DNA of 64,000 nucleotides from Pseudomonas sp. P8_229 (GCF_034008635.1 NZ_CP125378.1:648501-712500); one strand, 5' to 3'. Shown: positions 1 to 8,901, counted from the first letter of the stretch. Notes: generated by a model from the letters alone, not told the origin. Numbers and translations are program-made.

Positions 1-1
1 C

Positions 2-3000
2 GGCATCAAAGTGATCGAGGGGGCCAAGAGGGGTCAGACTTACCGCATCACTTTTTTCCCCAACGTATCCCAGAGCGACGTCAAGGCGCTCTATGACTCC
101 TATCAAGGCGTTATCGGCAAGCTTGATGGCTGGTTGCAGAGCGAATGGTCGAGCAAGTTTCAGCCGCAATGGGCCAGTTACTCCGCAGCCGATCGTGCCG
201 GGCGCTCGGTGATTTTGCTCAAACGAGCCTTGGAGGGTTTTGAAAAGGCTCTGTTGCAGCTGTGGGATGACATCAAAAGCCTGTTCGAGCTACTCGCCAA
301 TCCGAGGAAAAATTACGAAAAGCTGAAAAAGTACCTGTCGGACGTCGAGATCGACAAACTCTATGCAGCCTCCAAGGAGTCGATTGCTTCAGGATTGCTG
401 ATACTCAGCGATGAACCCCTGATGTTTATCTACATCTCAGCCATTGTGGCCTGGGTAGGCATGCTGCCTCCCCAAGTCGTAGTTGACGTAGTAACGGCGA
501 TTGCCTCGGAATTCCTGATCAACGTCCTGGTGGGTATCTGCCTGACAGGTGGCGCTGGACTGGCTATAAGAGCCGGCACCAAAGTCCTCTCCACCGTCAA
601 ATCGGGAGAAGCGGTCAAGTACCTTGAAGACCTTGCGTCTACCTTGATGACACTCAGCAACAAACACGCCCTGCCCGCCCATGCGGAAGTGTCGAAGCCA
701 ATCATCACCAGCGCTAAGAATGTGCCGATGAAGCCGGCCAAAACCGCAGCGCTGAAAATCGATGAAGCGACCACCGAAGCGCCGAAAGCTGGCTCGCGGA
801 AGGCTGAACCCAAAAGCCATGTAGAGGGGCTGCCACCCAAAAAGCAACTGCCTAAAACTGCAGATACTCCGAAACAGGAAGTCAAAGACGCCTCTTCATT
901 CCCTAGGGACAAGAAAAAGAACCAGTCCACTCTGCAACCTAAAGAAAAAGTCGACGACGCTCCTGATCAGTCCAGGACACCCGATGACAAAAGCGCCACT
1001 TGCGCGAAGAAGACCTGCACCAACGGCTGCCCGGTCTCGATGGTCACCGGTGAAGAGCTGCTAACCATTACCGACGGTGAACTCGGTGGCCTGCTGCCAT
1101 TCAGTTGGACTCGACTCTACCGAACCAGCGCGGCTGAAATCGACTGCGGTCTAGGCTATGGCTGGAGTCACGCCCTCGCTCAAAGGGTGGACATCAATGG
1201 CAACGAGGTGGTGTGGACCGATCACGAAAACCGGGTCACCACATTTCCCCTGCCCAGCGTACAGCGTCCGGCAATCACCAATAGCCTTTCGGAAGCAGCC
1301 ATCTTCCTTGGCGACGATCCGTCCGAGCTGGTACTGACTCAGGCCGGCGAAAAGCCCCTGTTCTATCACTTCCGCTTCAACAGTAAGGGCGCAACGCTGA
1401 TCGCCATCAGCGACAACTACGACAACCGCCTGCATATCACCCGTGACATCCATGGTCGAATCAAGCGCGTGGATAACGGTGCTGGTCGTGCATTGCTTGT
1501 CCGTTACGACCGCAAGCACATTGTCGCCATCGACTATCAGCAGTTTATTCCAGCGGACAATCTCGAAGACGCCTGGAACACTGTTCAGACGCTGACCACC
1601 TATGAATACGATGCTCAACACCGATTGATCAAAGCAACAAACGCTCTGGGAGAGTCCGAGCGTTATGCCTACAACGAGCAGAACGTCATTCTTGAGCGGC
1701 AGCTCGCCGGGGGCGCAAGCTTCTACTGGGAGTGGGAGAAGGAAGGCAAGTCCGCACGTTGCATCCATCACTGGGCCAGTTTCTCTCAGATGGATGCGCA
1801 CTATGCGTGGGATGACAAAGGCGCCGTCACCGTTACCAATGCCGATGGCAGCGAAGAGGTCTATACCCACGACGACAAGGCGCGACTCGTCGCCAAAGTT
1901 GATCCAGATGGTGCCGAGCACTTAAAAGCCTATGACGACAAAGGCCGACTGATCGCCGAAAAAGACCCGATGGGGGCAGTCACGGAGTATCAGTACAACG
2001 AAGCCGGCCGTTTGATCGCGGTGATCCCGCCAGAAGATGCACCGACCACCTACGAGTACTACAAGGGCTTTGTCCGTGTGGTGAATCGTGGTACCGCCAA
2101 ATGGATCTACTGGCGTAACGACCAGGGTGACATCACTGAACAAGTCGACCCGGACGGCAACTCGACACATTACAGCTACGATCGCCAAGGACGCCTGCTG
2201 GAGATACGCCATCCCGACGGCAGCCGCCACCAACTGGGCTGGAACAACCTCGGCCAATTGCTGGAGGAGCGCCTGCCGGACGGCGGTCAACGCAAATATC
2301 GCTATGACGCTCTCGGTCGGCAGATCACACGTCAGGCTGAAACCGGTGCAATCACCCACTACCAATGGGATGCTGCAAACCGCTTGGCACAGATCACCCT
2401 ACCCGGCGGCGCCACTCGCGCTTTCACCTATAACCCGTATGGTCGGGTCACCGCCGAACGCGACGAGCTCGGCCGTATCACCCGCTACGAATACGCCGAC
2501 AACCTGCACCTGGTCAGCCGCCGCATCAATCCGGACGGCAGCCAACTGCGCTATCGCTACGACAACGCACGTCTGCTGCTCACCGACATCGAAAACGAAC
2601 GCGGCGAACACTATCAACTCGATTACTACTCAAATGGGCTGATCCAGCAGGAAACCGGTTTTGACGGGCGTCGTACCGCCTATGAGTACGACCTCAACGG
2701 CAAACTGCTGAAGAAAACCGAATACGGTGACGACGGCAGTGAGCTGGTGACCGAGTACCAGCGCGACGCCTCTGGTCGCCTGCTGGTCAAAACCCTCGCT
2801 GATGGCGAAGAAATCCATTACAGCTACGATGCTTTGGGTCGCTTGGTAAACGTTGACGACGGCCACTGGCCCCTCGCCTATGAGTACGACGTACAAGATC
2901 GCCTGATCACTGAACACCAAGGTTGGGGCACCACGCGTTACGAGTACGACAGCGTCGGCCAACTCAATCACTGCCGCCTGCCGGATGGCAGCACACTCGA

Positions 3001-4648
3001 TTACCGCCACTTGTCCGGCGGTCGGCTGAGCAGCATTGACCTCAACGGGTCGCGCCTGACTACGCATCAGTTCGACGCTGGCCGTGAACAGCAGCGCCAA
3101 CAAGGCGTGCTGCTTAGCCAATACCAATACGACGAACAGGGAAGGCTTCAAGCGCACACCGTAGGTCAGCAGGATCGCAATCTGTTCCAGCGCCGCTACG
3201 CCTACGATGCAAACGGCAACCTGGCCGGCATCGACGACACCCGCAAAGGAAACCGCAGCTACCACTACGACCCACTGGATCGTCTGGTCAGCGTTCGCGG
3301 CGCCACTCCCGAAACCTTCGCTCATGACCCGGCCGGCAACTTGCTCGGCCAAAGCGATCTGCCAACTGCGAACCTCGCCAACGTCAAAGGCAATCGCCTG
3401 CTTATGCAAGGCGACCGACATTACGACTACGACGCCTACGGCAACCTTAGTCGCGAACGCCGTGGTACCGGACAGCAACTGGTCACCGAATACCGCTACG
3501 ACTGCCAGCATCGCTTGATTGGCGTCTCGCTGCCCGGTGGTAGCACCGCAAGCTACAAGTACGACGCCTTTGGTCGTCGCATTGAGAAGACCGTCGATGG
3601 TCAGACCACAGAGTTTCTCTGGCAAGCTGAACGCCTGATCGCCGAAAGTGCCGAGAATCGCTATCGCACCTACATCTACGAGCCTGGCAGCTTCCGCCCA
3701 TTGGCAATGCTCGACGGCGAAGGTCCCCTGAAGGCAACGCCGTTCTATTACCAACTCGACCACCTCGGTACACCTCAAGAGCTCACCGACTACAGCGGCG
3801 AAATCATGTGGTCAGCGAAATACCGTGCCTATGGCAATCTGGCAACCTTGGATGTCGCCGAAATTGATAACCCTCTGCGCTTCCAGGGTCAGTATTTCGA
3901 TGCCGAGACGGGATTACATTACAACCGACACCGCTACTACAATCCCAGCACCGGGCGGTTTTTGACACCGGATCCGATCAAGCTTGCGGGTGGATTGAAC
4001 AACTATCAGTATGTGCCTAACCCTACGGGGTGGGTGGATCCGCTTGGGTTAGACAACTGCCCTGGAGCAGATTGTAAAGCCCCAAGCAATACCGCAAATG
4101 CAACAAAACCTGATCGAATTCCGATGACTCAATCTGATTATGATGAAGTTATCAATTTAGAACGAGGCAATCGCCCTGGGAGTGCACGCGAGTATTTACC
4201 AGAGCAATATGTAAACCTTCACGAAGAAGCTTTTAGGCAGCAGGGTGGTTCATTTGTTGTTATTGATCAGTGGATTGAGCGGTCTTCCTATCCGACATTT
4301 CCTCCTAGAAAATTTGTAGGCTTACCTTCTGAAATGGATAGTGTGGTAGCGAAATTCAAAGCGAGTGGTGGAGACTGGGAAGTTCTAAACCGAGAACTAA
4401 ATCTCGGCTCGAACGATCTATCATCAGCTAAAATTTATTTAGTAAAAATAAAACCTGACGATCCACGATTCAAATACGAAATACCAAATGGAAATGAAGC
4501 AGGCGCTTATCCTAAAGAATGGGTTCCTGGAGGTGAGACGAAGAGCGGCACAAAAGAGGCAGCTCTTATTGGCTCTGAAAAAATCGACCACGGCGCCGAC
4601 ATGAATAAGCTTCTAAGCCAATTTGACGACTGGGAACAACTTCAATGA
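2..4648 (+). CDS. RHS-repeat polymorphic toxin, 5' end outside window
   Basis: Large RHS/YD-repeat protein, probably a type VI secretion-delivered antibacterial effector. A GTG lies at 11, but the frame is open to the window edge, so the N-terminus (perhaps a PAAR region) is missing. Counting from the GTG, residues about 135-190 are hydrophobic and could cross a membrane. A Lys/Pro/Ala-rich linker follows at about 230-330. A DUF6531-like entry segment (CPVSMVTGEELL) lies near 340, and YD repeats such as YRYDALGRQ run from about 500 to 1250. The RHS core ends with the hallmark DPLGL near residue 1345. The roughly 200-residue tip after it is much more AT-rich and matches no toxin family I can name. 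The TGA overlaps the next start as ATGA, the usual toxin-immunity arrangement. RHS identity is sure; the toxin activity is unknown. Confidence 0.95.
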   Translation, partial: GIKVIEGAKRGQTYRITFFPNVSQSDVKALYDSYQGVIGKLDGWLQSEWSSKFQPQWASYSAADRAGRSVILLKRALEGFEKALLQLWDDIKSLFELLANPRKNYEKLKKYLSDVEIDKLYAASKESIASGLLILSDEPLMFIYISAIVAWVGMLPPQVVVDVVTAIASEFLINVLVGICLTGGAGLAIRAGTKVLSTVKSGEAVKYLEDLASTLMTLSNKHALPAHAEVSKPIITSAKNVPMKPAKTAALKIDEATTEAPKAGSRKAEPKSHVEGLPPKKQLPKTADTPKQEVKDASSFPRDKKKNQSTLQPKEKVDDAPDQSRTPDDKSATCAKKTCTNGCPVSMVTGEELLTITDGELGGLLPFSWTRLYRTSAAEIDCGLGYGWSHALAQRVDINGNEVVWTDHENRVTTFPLPSVQRPAITNSLSEAAIFLGDDPSELVLTQAGEKPLFYHFRFNSKGATLIAISDNYDNRLHITRDIHGRIKRVDNGAGRALLVRYDRKHIVAIDYQQFIPADNLEDAWNTVQTLTTYEYDAQHRLIKATNALGESERYAYNEQNVILERQLAGGASFYWEWEKEGKSARCIHHWASFSQMDAHYAWDDKGAVTVTNADGSEEVYTHDDKARLVAKVDPDGAEHLKAYDDKGRLIAEKDPMGAVTEYQYNEAGRLIAVIPPEDAPTTYEYYKGFVRVVNRGTAKWIYWRNDQGDITEQVDPDGNSTHYSYDRQGRLLEIRHPDGSRHQLGWNNLGQLLEERLPDGGQRKYRYDALGRQITRQAETGAITHYQWDAANRLAQITLPGGATRAFTYNPYGRVTAERDELGRITRYEYADNLHLVSRRINPDGSQLRYRYDNARLLLTDIENERGEHYQLDYYSNGLIQQETGFDGRRTAYEYDLNGKLLKKTEYGDDGSELVTEYQRDASGRLLVKTLADGEEIHYSYDALGRLVNVDDGHWPLAYEYDVQDRLITEHQGWGTTRYEYDSVGQLNHCRLPDGSTLDYRHLSGGRLSSIDLNGSRLTTHQFDAGREQQRQQGVLLSQYQYDEQGRLQAHTVGQQDRNLFQRRYAYDANGNLAGIDDTRKGNRSYHYDPLDRLVSVRGATPETFAHDPAGNLLGQSDLPTANLANVKGNRLLMQGDRHYDYDAYGNLSRERRGTGQQLVTEYRYDCQHRLIGVSLPGGSTASYKYDAFGRRIEKTVDGQTTEFLWQAERLIAESAENRYRTYIYEPGSFRPLAMLDGEGPLKATPFYYQLDHLGTPQELTDYSGEIMWSAKYRAYGNLATLDVAEIDNPLRFQGQYFDAETGLHYNRHRYYNPSTGRFLTPDPIKLAGGLNNYQYVPNPTGWVDPLGLDNCPGADCKAPSNTANATKPDRIPMTQSDYDEVINLERGNRPGSAREYLPEQYVNLHEEAFRQQGGSFVVIDQWIERSSYPTFPPRKFVGLPSEMDSVVAKFKASGGDWEVLNRELNLGSNDLSSAKIYLVKIKPDDPRFKYEIPNGNEAGAYPKEWVPGGETKSGTKEAALIGSEKIDHGADMNKLLSQFDDWEQLQ

Positions 4649-5115
4649 CAACCAACTTTGAAATAGCTTTGAAAAAGAATGAATTCCCTGACTACTTCAG
4701 AGGTAATGGCCAATATTTCACAAGAGACCCCGACTGGGGAACCCAGTTGCATATCATAAATTGGCAAGGACTATGCGGCTATTTAAAATCGCTAGAAAGC
4801 TCGATCGAAATATTGAGGAATGCATTTAGCGTATACTTAAACTCGGTTGAGTTTACAAAAAATGACGCCAGCGACCTGCTTGAAAACATTGGCTGCTATT
4901 ATTACCTAAGAAATAAACACCCTTTCTTGTCAAAAGACGGTTTTGATCTTGTACGCGATGCTGCTGATAGTGAGAAACAGAAAATCTCAAATATCATGAC
5001 CTTTCTGAGAAAAACAATCGAAGCCAACAATGATGCTCAAGACCTTGAACTCTATAATCGCCGCATGAAAAAAATTATTGAAGACGGCGGCCCAACCGAT
5101 ATAGAGAGCATCTAA
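4645..5115 (+). CDS. Probable cognate immunity protein of the RHS toxin
   Basis: Acidic 156-residue soluble protein with no signal peptide. Its ATG overlaps the toxin stop (ATGA), so the two are translationally coupled, and in RHS loci this position nearly always holds the immunity gene. It is AT-rich like the toxin tip, which suggests both arrived as one cassette. It is clearly paralogous to the 156-residue protein at 5957-6427: both open with M.T.FE.AL, share GNG.YF and DWG..L.I.NWQ..CG.LK, and align along their length. I do not recognise a named immunity family. The immunity role is inferred from position and paralogy; the molecular mode is unknown. Confidence 0.85.
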   Translation: MTTNFEIALKKNEFPDYFRGNGQYFTRDPDWGTQLHIINWQGLCGYLKSLESSIEILRNAFSVYLNSVEFTKNDASDLLENIGCYYYLRNKHPFLSKDGFDLVRDAADSEKQKISNIMTFLRKTIEANNDAQDLELYNRRMKKIIEDGGPTDIESI

Positions 5116-5151
5116 TTCTTTCGACGGAACCCACTGTAAAAAGGTGACCAA

Positions 5152-5203
5152 GAAAGGGGATAGATTTATTTTCTACACGCTAAGAATAAATCTATCCCCT
5201 TTC
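5152..5203. repeat. Perfect 19-bp inverted repeat (GGGGATAGATTTATT type)
   Basis: Arms 5152-5170 and 5185-5203 are exact reverse complements around a 14-nt loop. The core resembles the GGGGACAGATTTATTTT motif. Related pieces recur at 5762-5774 and 5868-5900, so this is a dispersed element in the gaps between immunity cassettes. It lies between two plus-strand genes and could also terminate or process the toxin-immunity transcript. Confidence 0.85.
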
Positions 5204-5219
5204 GCTGTGGAATCCTGAT

Positions 5220-5648
5220 ATGAAATTTGACTGGAGTTCTTTTGGGATTGAACAGGGATCCTCAGTGGATACCAATACGATTTCTCAAGTGGAAAAACTA
5301 CTTAGCGTAAGTTTTCCAAAGTCATATCTTGACTTGGTCACATATTCCGACGAAGCCTCTCCAGAGATACTTTCACTCCCATATGGAAACGAATTGACTT
5401 GCATAAGCGAATTCTTTTCTTTCTCGCCTGATGTGGCGCCGTATACCATCTCATGGTACTCAGGTGCGGGAAAACCTCTAGGGCTTCTCAAACAAATGAT
5501 CCCTATAGCAAGGGATGCGAGTGGTTATCTGATTTGCCTAAACTTCAACACACCGTCGGTTGCTGTTGAAATATTTGATCCAAACTCAAGTAAAACCGAC
5601 TTGATTGCTAACAATTTTGATGATTTTGTTAATTTGTGGACTGAGTAA
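5220..5648 (+). CDS. SMI1/KNR4 (SUKH) family immunity protein
   Basis: 142-residue cytoplasmic protein. The N-terminal pattern (ISQVEKLLSVSFPKSYLDLV, residues about 21-40) is the SUKH-domain opening: an amphipathic helix, then FP.SY. A glycine-containing turn, GxxLxxI-type strands and an acidic C-terminus follow. SUKH proteins are a major immunity superfamily in polymorphic-toxin loci. It sits 104 bp after the first immunity gene, separated by a palindrome and with no toxin tip of its own, so it is probably an orphan immunity gene protecting against another strain's effector. The TATG start directly follows a TGA (TGATATG), which may be the end of an older upstream reading frame. Confidence 0.8.
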   Translation: MKFDWSSFGIEQGSSVDTNTISQVEKLLSVSFPKSYLDLVTYSDEASPEILSLPYGNELTCISEFFSFSPDVAPYTISWYSGAGKPLGLLKQMIPIARDASGYLICLNFNTPSVAVEIFDPNSSKTDLIANNFDDFVNLWTE

Positions 5649-5870
5649 AACAACGCGCAAAATAGTCAACCTAGGATCGTGTCACCTATCGGAGGTGGTT
5701 GATCCTCAATGGAGGATTTCTCTACTGATCATGATTACAAAGCGTGATGGTTAGACAAAAGGGGACAGATTATGAGGGATCCCCACAAATCTACCCCAAC
5801 ACCTGCGCCTGTTGATGTACCTCGGCTCGCAAGGCGCGCTCAGGTCTCACCAAGACACAAAAAGAAGACA

Positions 5871-5900
5871 GATTTATTTTCTACAAACTGAAAATAAATC
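5871..5900. repeat. Inverted repeat, GATTTATTTT arms
   Basis: Perfect 10-bp arms (5871-5880 and 5891-5900) around a 10-nt loop. The sequence just outside (AGACAGATTTATTTTC) matches the larger palindrome at 5152-5203. It is a second, partly degenerate copy of the same element, again just upstream of an immunity gene. Confidence 0.75.
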
Positions 5901-5920
5901 CACTCCCTCCTCTCCGGAGC

Positions 5921-5950
5921 GTCATTGAAAATCTTGATGACTGGAAATAA
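5921..5950 (+). pseudogene. Relic of the last codons of an RHS toxin tip
   Basis: Read in frame, 5921-5950 encodes V-I-E-N-L-D-D-W-K then TAA. The intact toxin ends L-L-S-Q-F-D-D-W-E-Q-L-Q. The nucleotides also align up to and through the following start codon (CTTGATGACTGG...TTCAATGA against TTTGACGACTGG...TTCAATGA). This suggests that the paralogous immunity gene at 5957 once followed its own toxin tip, of which only the end remains. The match is short, so it is suggestive rather than proven. Confidence 0.55.
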
Positions 5951-5956
5951 AATTCA

Positions 5957-6427
5957 ATGAAAACCACCTTTGAAACGGCTTTAGAACTTCATGAAATATC
6001 TGGCTTCTTTAAAGGCAATGGGAAATATTTTGCCCGTGGCTCCGATTGGGGAGATCATCTCTTCATTAGCAACTGGCAGGAAATGTGCGGAGTTTTAAAG
6101 CATCAAAAAGCAGCACAAAACCTGCTGACAACCTTATTTGAAAAATATGCAGAATACTTAAAAGAAGATTATTCAGATGCTGAAGGCTTGCTTTCAAACA
6201 TAAGCGCTTACTACACACTTAAAAACAAAATCGCTTTTCTGTCGAAAAACAATTACGACTTAATTGAGAGCCTTGACGAAAAAAGCAAAAACAACATAGG
6301 GAAATTATTCCGTCTCCTTAGACAGCATTACGACATAAAAAACGAACTCTTGTCAAAATACAAATTTAATGATGAGATCAAGCGATTAAAACTCAAAGGC
6401 TGTCTAATTGACCTCGAACACCTTTGA
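5957..6427 (+). CDS. Orphan immunity protein, paralogue of 4645-5115
   Basis: 156-residue AT-rich gene whose product aligns along its length with the presumed cognate immunity protein at 4645-5115. Shared features are the M.TTFE-type start, GNGKYF, DWG.HL.ISNWQEMCG and FLSKNNYDL. The C-terminal third is Lys-rich and more divergent. Its start context repeats the toxin/immunity junction (TTCAATGA), with the relic toxin tail just upstream, so it looks like the survivor of a displaced tip-immunity cassette. It may protect against siblings that still carry the older toxin variant. Function is inferred from paralogy and context. Confidence 0.8.
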   Translation: MKTTFETALELHEISGFFKGNGKYFARGSDWGDHLFISNWQEMCGVLKHQKAAQNLLTTLFEKYAEYLKEDYSDAEGLLSNISAYYTLKNKIAFLSKNNYDLIESLDEKSKNNIGKLFRLLRQHYDIKNELLSKYKFNDEIKRLKLKGCLIDLEHL

Positions 6428-6486
6428 GCAAGATATTTGATGCGACTACCTCACACCACCGTACGTTCGATACTTGACCAGTCCTC

Positions 6487-6984
6487 ATGAATAAACATCA
6501 GACCACTCTAGCCAATGGATGGACAGCAACCTTTGATAACAACGGTGAATTCCGTATGGGAGCCGAAGGTTGGAGCTTGTCTTTGCAAGGGCCGGACGGC
6601 AGGAATATTCATTACTTCGCGGATCAGATCATTCTGGTCAACGATGACGACGGCACCCAGGCAAATTCATGCCTGCGTCTATCTACCGATGGTGTTTACG
6701 GTTATTTGAGCACAGCCGTTGATAGCTGCTGGGTGATCGATTTTTCGCGGGGCATGATCGCCCCACACCGAGTGAGCATCCGTCACTACCATGACACCTA
6801 CGACGAAAGCGTCGCAGCTTACGAGCAGCCGGCCTTCAAACGTGCGAGGCAATACATCAGTGTCGCGGGAAGGTACATTTATCTGACCTTCCCGCTGACC
6901 AAAGATGAAGACTTCCCCAAGATCTGGGAAGAGTATCTCTCGATACGCAAACGCCAACTGGATGAGCTCTATTTCAGAAACTGA
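6487..6984 (+). CDS. Unknown 165-residue protein, possible immunity protein
   Basis: Soluble protein without signal peptide or membrane segment, rich in Tyr, Trp and Asp. It begins MNKHQTTLANGWTA and has strand-like stretches (GWSLSLQGPDGRNIHYF, YISVAGRYIYLTFPL). I do not recognise the family. It closes the AT-rich RHS accessory block and is co-oriented with the immunity genes. Its composition is nearer to the core genome than theirs. An immunity or RHS-associated role is suggested only by position. The ATG overlaps a TGA of another frame (TCATGA), so coupling to a former upstream gene is possible. Confidence 0.65.
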   Translation: MNKHQTTLANGWTATFDNNGEFRMGAEGWSLSLQGPDGRNIHYFADQIILVNDDDGTQANSCLRLSTDGVYGYLSTAVDSCWVIDFSRGMIAPHRVSIRHYHDTYDESVAAYEQPAFKRARQYISVAGRYIYLTFPLTKDEDFPKIWEEYLSIRKRQLDELYFRN

Positions 6985-7022
6985 GCAGTGGGCGCCACCG
7001 TCAGCGAAGCTGTTTGTGCGCC

Positions 7023-7835
7023 CTACCCGATCAACTCGTTCATCACTTCATACTTAACCACCACCCGATTCCGATACAACCTGACCCTCTCCACCAGTTC
7101 CCCCACTTGCCCCTTCTCCCGCACCTCCCGCCAGATCTCATTCTCCCGATACACCCGCTCCCCCTCCCGCACAAACCGATGCCCTTCCTGAAACACGTGA
7201 TACCGATACTCCCGCACCTGATCGCACAACAATTCCCCCTCCAGCTGCGTCTCCCCCACGTTCAACTTCAACTGAAAACTGCGATCCGTCGGGTTGTGCA
7301 GCACCAGATCAACGTAGTTGTAGAAAATCGCCGCGCCGGAACCGAATGGCAGCACCCGCCCCTCGTCCGGAAACGGATCGAAGCTGTGGTTGGAGCGTTC
7401 AACGACGACCAGCGGTGAGTGAATCGCCATCCAGTGGATCAGGTTGCTCAGTTGGCAGATTCCGCCGCCGATACCGCTGCGTGCTTCGCCGAAGGACAGT
7501 TCCATGCCTTCGACGTAGCCGCGTTTGCGGGTTGGGCGGCCTACCAGGCGGCAGAAGGAGAAGTGTTCGCCGGGGGCGATGATGAGGCCGTCGATGGCGG
7601 CGACGGCGAGTTTGAGGTTGATGACTTTGTTGTGTTGCAGGGCGAGGTCGGAGTCGCCGAGTTTGCGGATGAGTTTCGAGGTGTGTTTCAGGTAGCGAAA
7701 TGGCAGGCGGTCAGCGCTGGCAACCAGGCGTGCGTAGCGTTGGCTGGAGCAGTGCCAGGCGATCTGGCGGAACAGTCTTTTTTGCCACACGCGCAGCCAG
7801 TACAGGGCCGGGTGGTAGAGAGAGAGTGGTTTCAT
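7023..7835 (-). CDS. VanW family protein
   Basis: 270-residue protein with the VanW-domain core: GEHFSF near residue 92, then RKRGYVEGMELSFGEA, GIGGGICQLSN, NHSFDP and NYVDLVLHNPTD between about 105 and 195. VanW domains occur in vancomycin-resistance clusters of Gram-positives and, without known activity, in many Proteobacteria. There is no clear signal peptide; the N-terminus is basic and aromatic. The 3' end faces the RHS island tail-to-tail (39 bp gap), and the 5' end faces the glycosyltransferase at 8053 divergently. A link to surface-glycan or envelope metabolism is plausible from that neighbour but unproven. Confidence 0.85.
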   Translation of the reverse strand: MKPLSLYHPALYWLRVWQKRLFRQIAWHCSSQRYARLVASADRLPFRYLKHTSKLIRKLGDSDLALQHNKVINLKLAVAAIDGLIIAPGEHFSFCRLVGRPTRKRGYVEGMELSFGEARSGIGGGICQLSNLIHWMAIHSPLVVVERSNHSFDPFPDEGRVLPFGSGAAIFYNYVDLVLHNPTDRSFQLKLNVGETQLEGELLCDQVREYRYHVFQEGHRFVREGERVYRENEIWREVREKGQVGELVERVRLYRNRVVVKYEVMNELIG

Positions 7836-8052
7836 CCGTGATGTCTACGGCGGGCGCCGTTTCGTCCTTGAAGCGTGAAAAGGGGCGCGCAGTTTAGCGT
7901 GTGGGCCGGCTTACGTCGTGCGTGAGATGTCTTGGCTGGACACACTTCGAGCCACTGCCTGAACGGCAAATTAAGCTTCAACTAAGGTTGCGTCGCTAGC
8001 ATCCCGGCCCGACAGACACTTGCCGTCGATCAACCGTGGATGAGTTTCCCGA

Positions 8053-8859
8053 ATGAGCCAGTTTGATTTACCAACCGTTACGCAGCCGAATTTCAGTCTT
8101 GTATTGGTAAATTACAAAACCCCGGACATCACCCGGATGTGCCTGGAGCTGTTGCGTCAGCACGTTCAGGCGCAGCGCATTCCGGTTTGGGTGGTGGACA
8201 ATGATTCGGCGGATGCCAGCCTGGATTACTTGCGCTCGCTGGACTGGATCAATCTGATCGAACGCCCCTCCCCCGGCAAAGAAGCCGGGCATATTGCTCA
8301 TGGCAAGGCGCTGGACATGGCGTTGGAGAAAGTTGAAACCGACTATCTGTTTCTGCTGCACACCGACACCTTTGTCTATGACAAGGAAGTCTTCGCGATG
8401 ATGCTGCGTGAGTGCACAAAGACTGCGAACATCGCCGCCGTCGGGTGTGTCGAGCAAATTAATCGTGGGGTTGTGAGAGACACCTGGCGATTAACTTCGC
8501 GCTTTTGCAAACATTATGTTCGCCGGGCCAAAACCTCGTTGGGCTTGCGTAGCAAAGAGCCGAAACCTTATCGGGAAACTCATCTCAAGAGTTTCTGCAC
8601 GTTGTGGAACGCCAAGTTGGTGAAGTCCCGGGGACTGCACTTTTGCATGGATGACCGGGTGCCCGGTTATACCCTGCAGGATCGAATGACAGCGTTGGGC
8701 TACGGCATCAAGCTGCTGGCGCCGCGCAAGATCTTCCGCTATCTGGATCACATCCAGGCAGGAACCGTCGCAGCCGCCGGCACCTACGGCAAAAATCACC
8801 GCCGGACCAGAATGTACGAAGCCACCCTCAAACGCTTTGAAGGGCAGACATCGGCATAA
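8053..8859 (+). CDS. Family 2 glycosyltransferase
   Basis: 268 residues. The N-terminal GT-A nucleotide-binding fold is visible: FSLVLVNYKTPDITRMC (about 14-30), WVVDNDSADASLDYL (about 52-66) and an acidic metal-binding site HTDTF near 98 in place of the usual DxD. The C-terminal half is basic with no membrane segment, so it is probably cytosolic or peripheral. It stands alone between its divergent promoter region with vanW and a strong terminator 10 bases after its stop, so it is monocistronic. The sugar donor and acceptor cannot be told. It might add to O-antigen or to the exopolysaccharide made further right, but it is not physically part of that cluster. Confidence 0.85.
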   Translation: MSQFDLPTVTQPNFSLVLVNYKTPDITRMCLELLRQHVQAQRIPVWVVDNDSADASLDYLRSLDWINLIERPSPGKEAGHIAHGKALDMALEKVETDYLFLLHTDTFVYDKEVFAMMLRECTKTANIAAVGCVEQINRGVVRDTWRLTSRFCKHYVRRAKTSLGLRSKEPKPYRETHLKSFCTLWNAKLVKSRGLHFCMDDRVPGYTLQDRMTALGYGIKLLAPRKIFRYLDHIQAGTVAAAGTYGKNHRRTRMYEATLKRFEGQTSA

Positions 8860-8869
8860 TCGCGAGCAC

Positions 8870-8901
8870 AAAAAAGGGCGACTTCAAAGTCGCCCTTTTT
8901 T
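8870..8901 (+). terminator. Rho-independent terminator of the glycosyltransferase gene
   Basis: GC-rich stem GGGCGACT (8876-8883) and AGTCGCCC (8888-8895) with a TCAA loop, flanked by A6 and T6. It is placed 11 bases after the stop at 8859, as expected for an intrinsic terminator. The A/T symmetry lets it work in both directions. Confidence 0.9.

Larger units (their letters stand above)
5649..5956. other. Gap with repeat fragments and a toxin-tail relic
   Basis: No intact gene seen in these 308 bases. Position 5762 onward carries GGGGACAGATTATG, one half of the palindromic element also found at 5152 and 5868. An IR lies at 5871-5900. The last 30 bases before the next gene (5921-5950) look like the final codons of a toxin tip. 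The middle (5780-5860) is more GC-rich and could be transposon debris, but no reading frame there is long enough to name. Confidence 0.6.

Noticed and set aside
5780..5860. Possible transposase remnant (PERALRAEV-like peptide on the minus strand)
   Set aside because: Only about 20 codons with a stop; similarity too weak to name a family.
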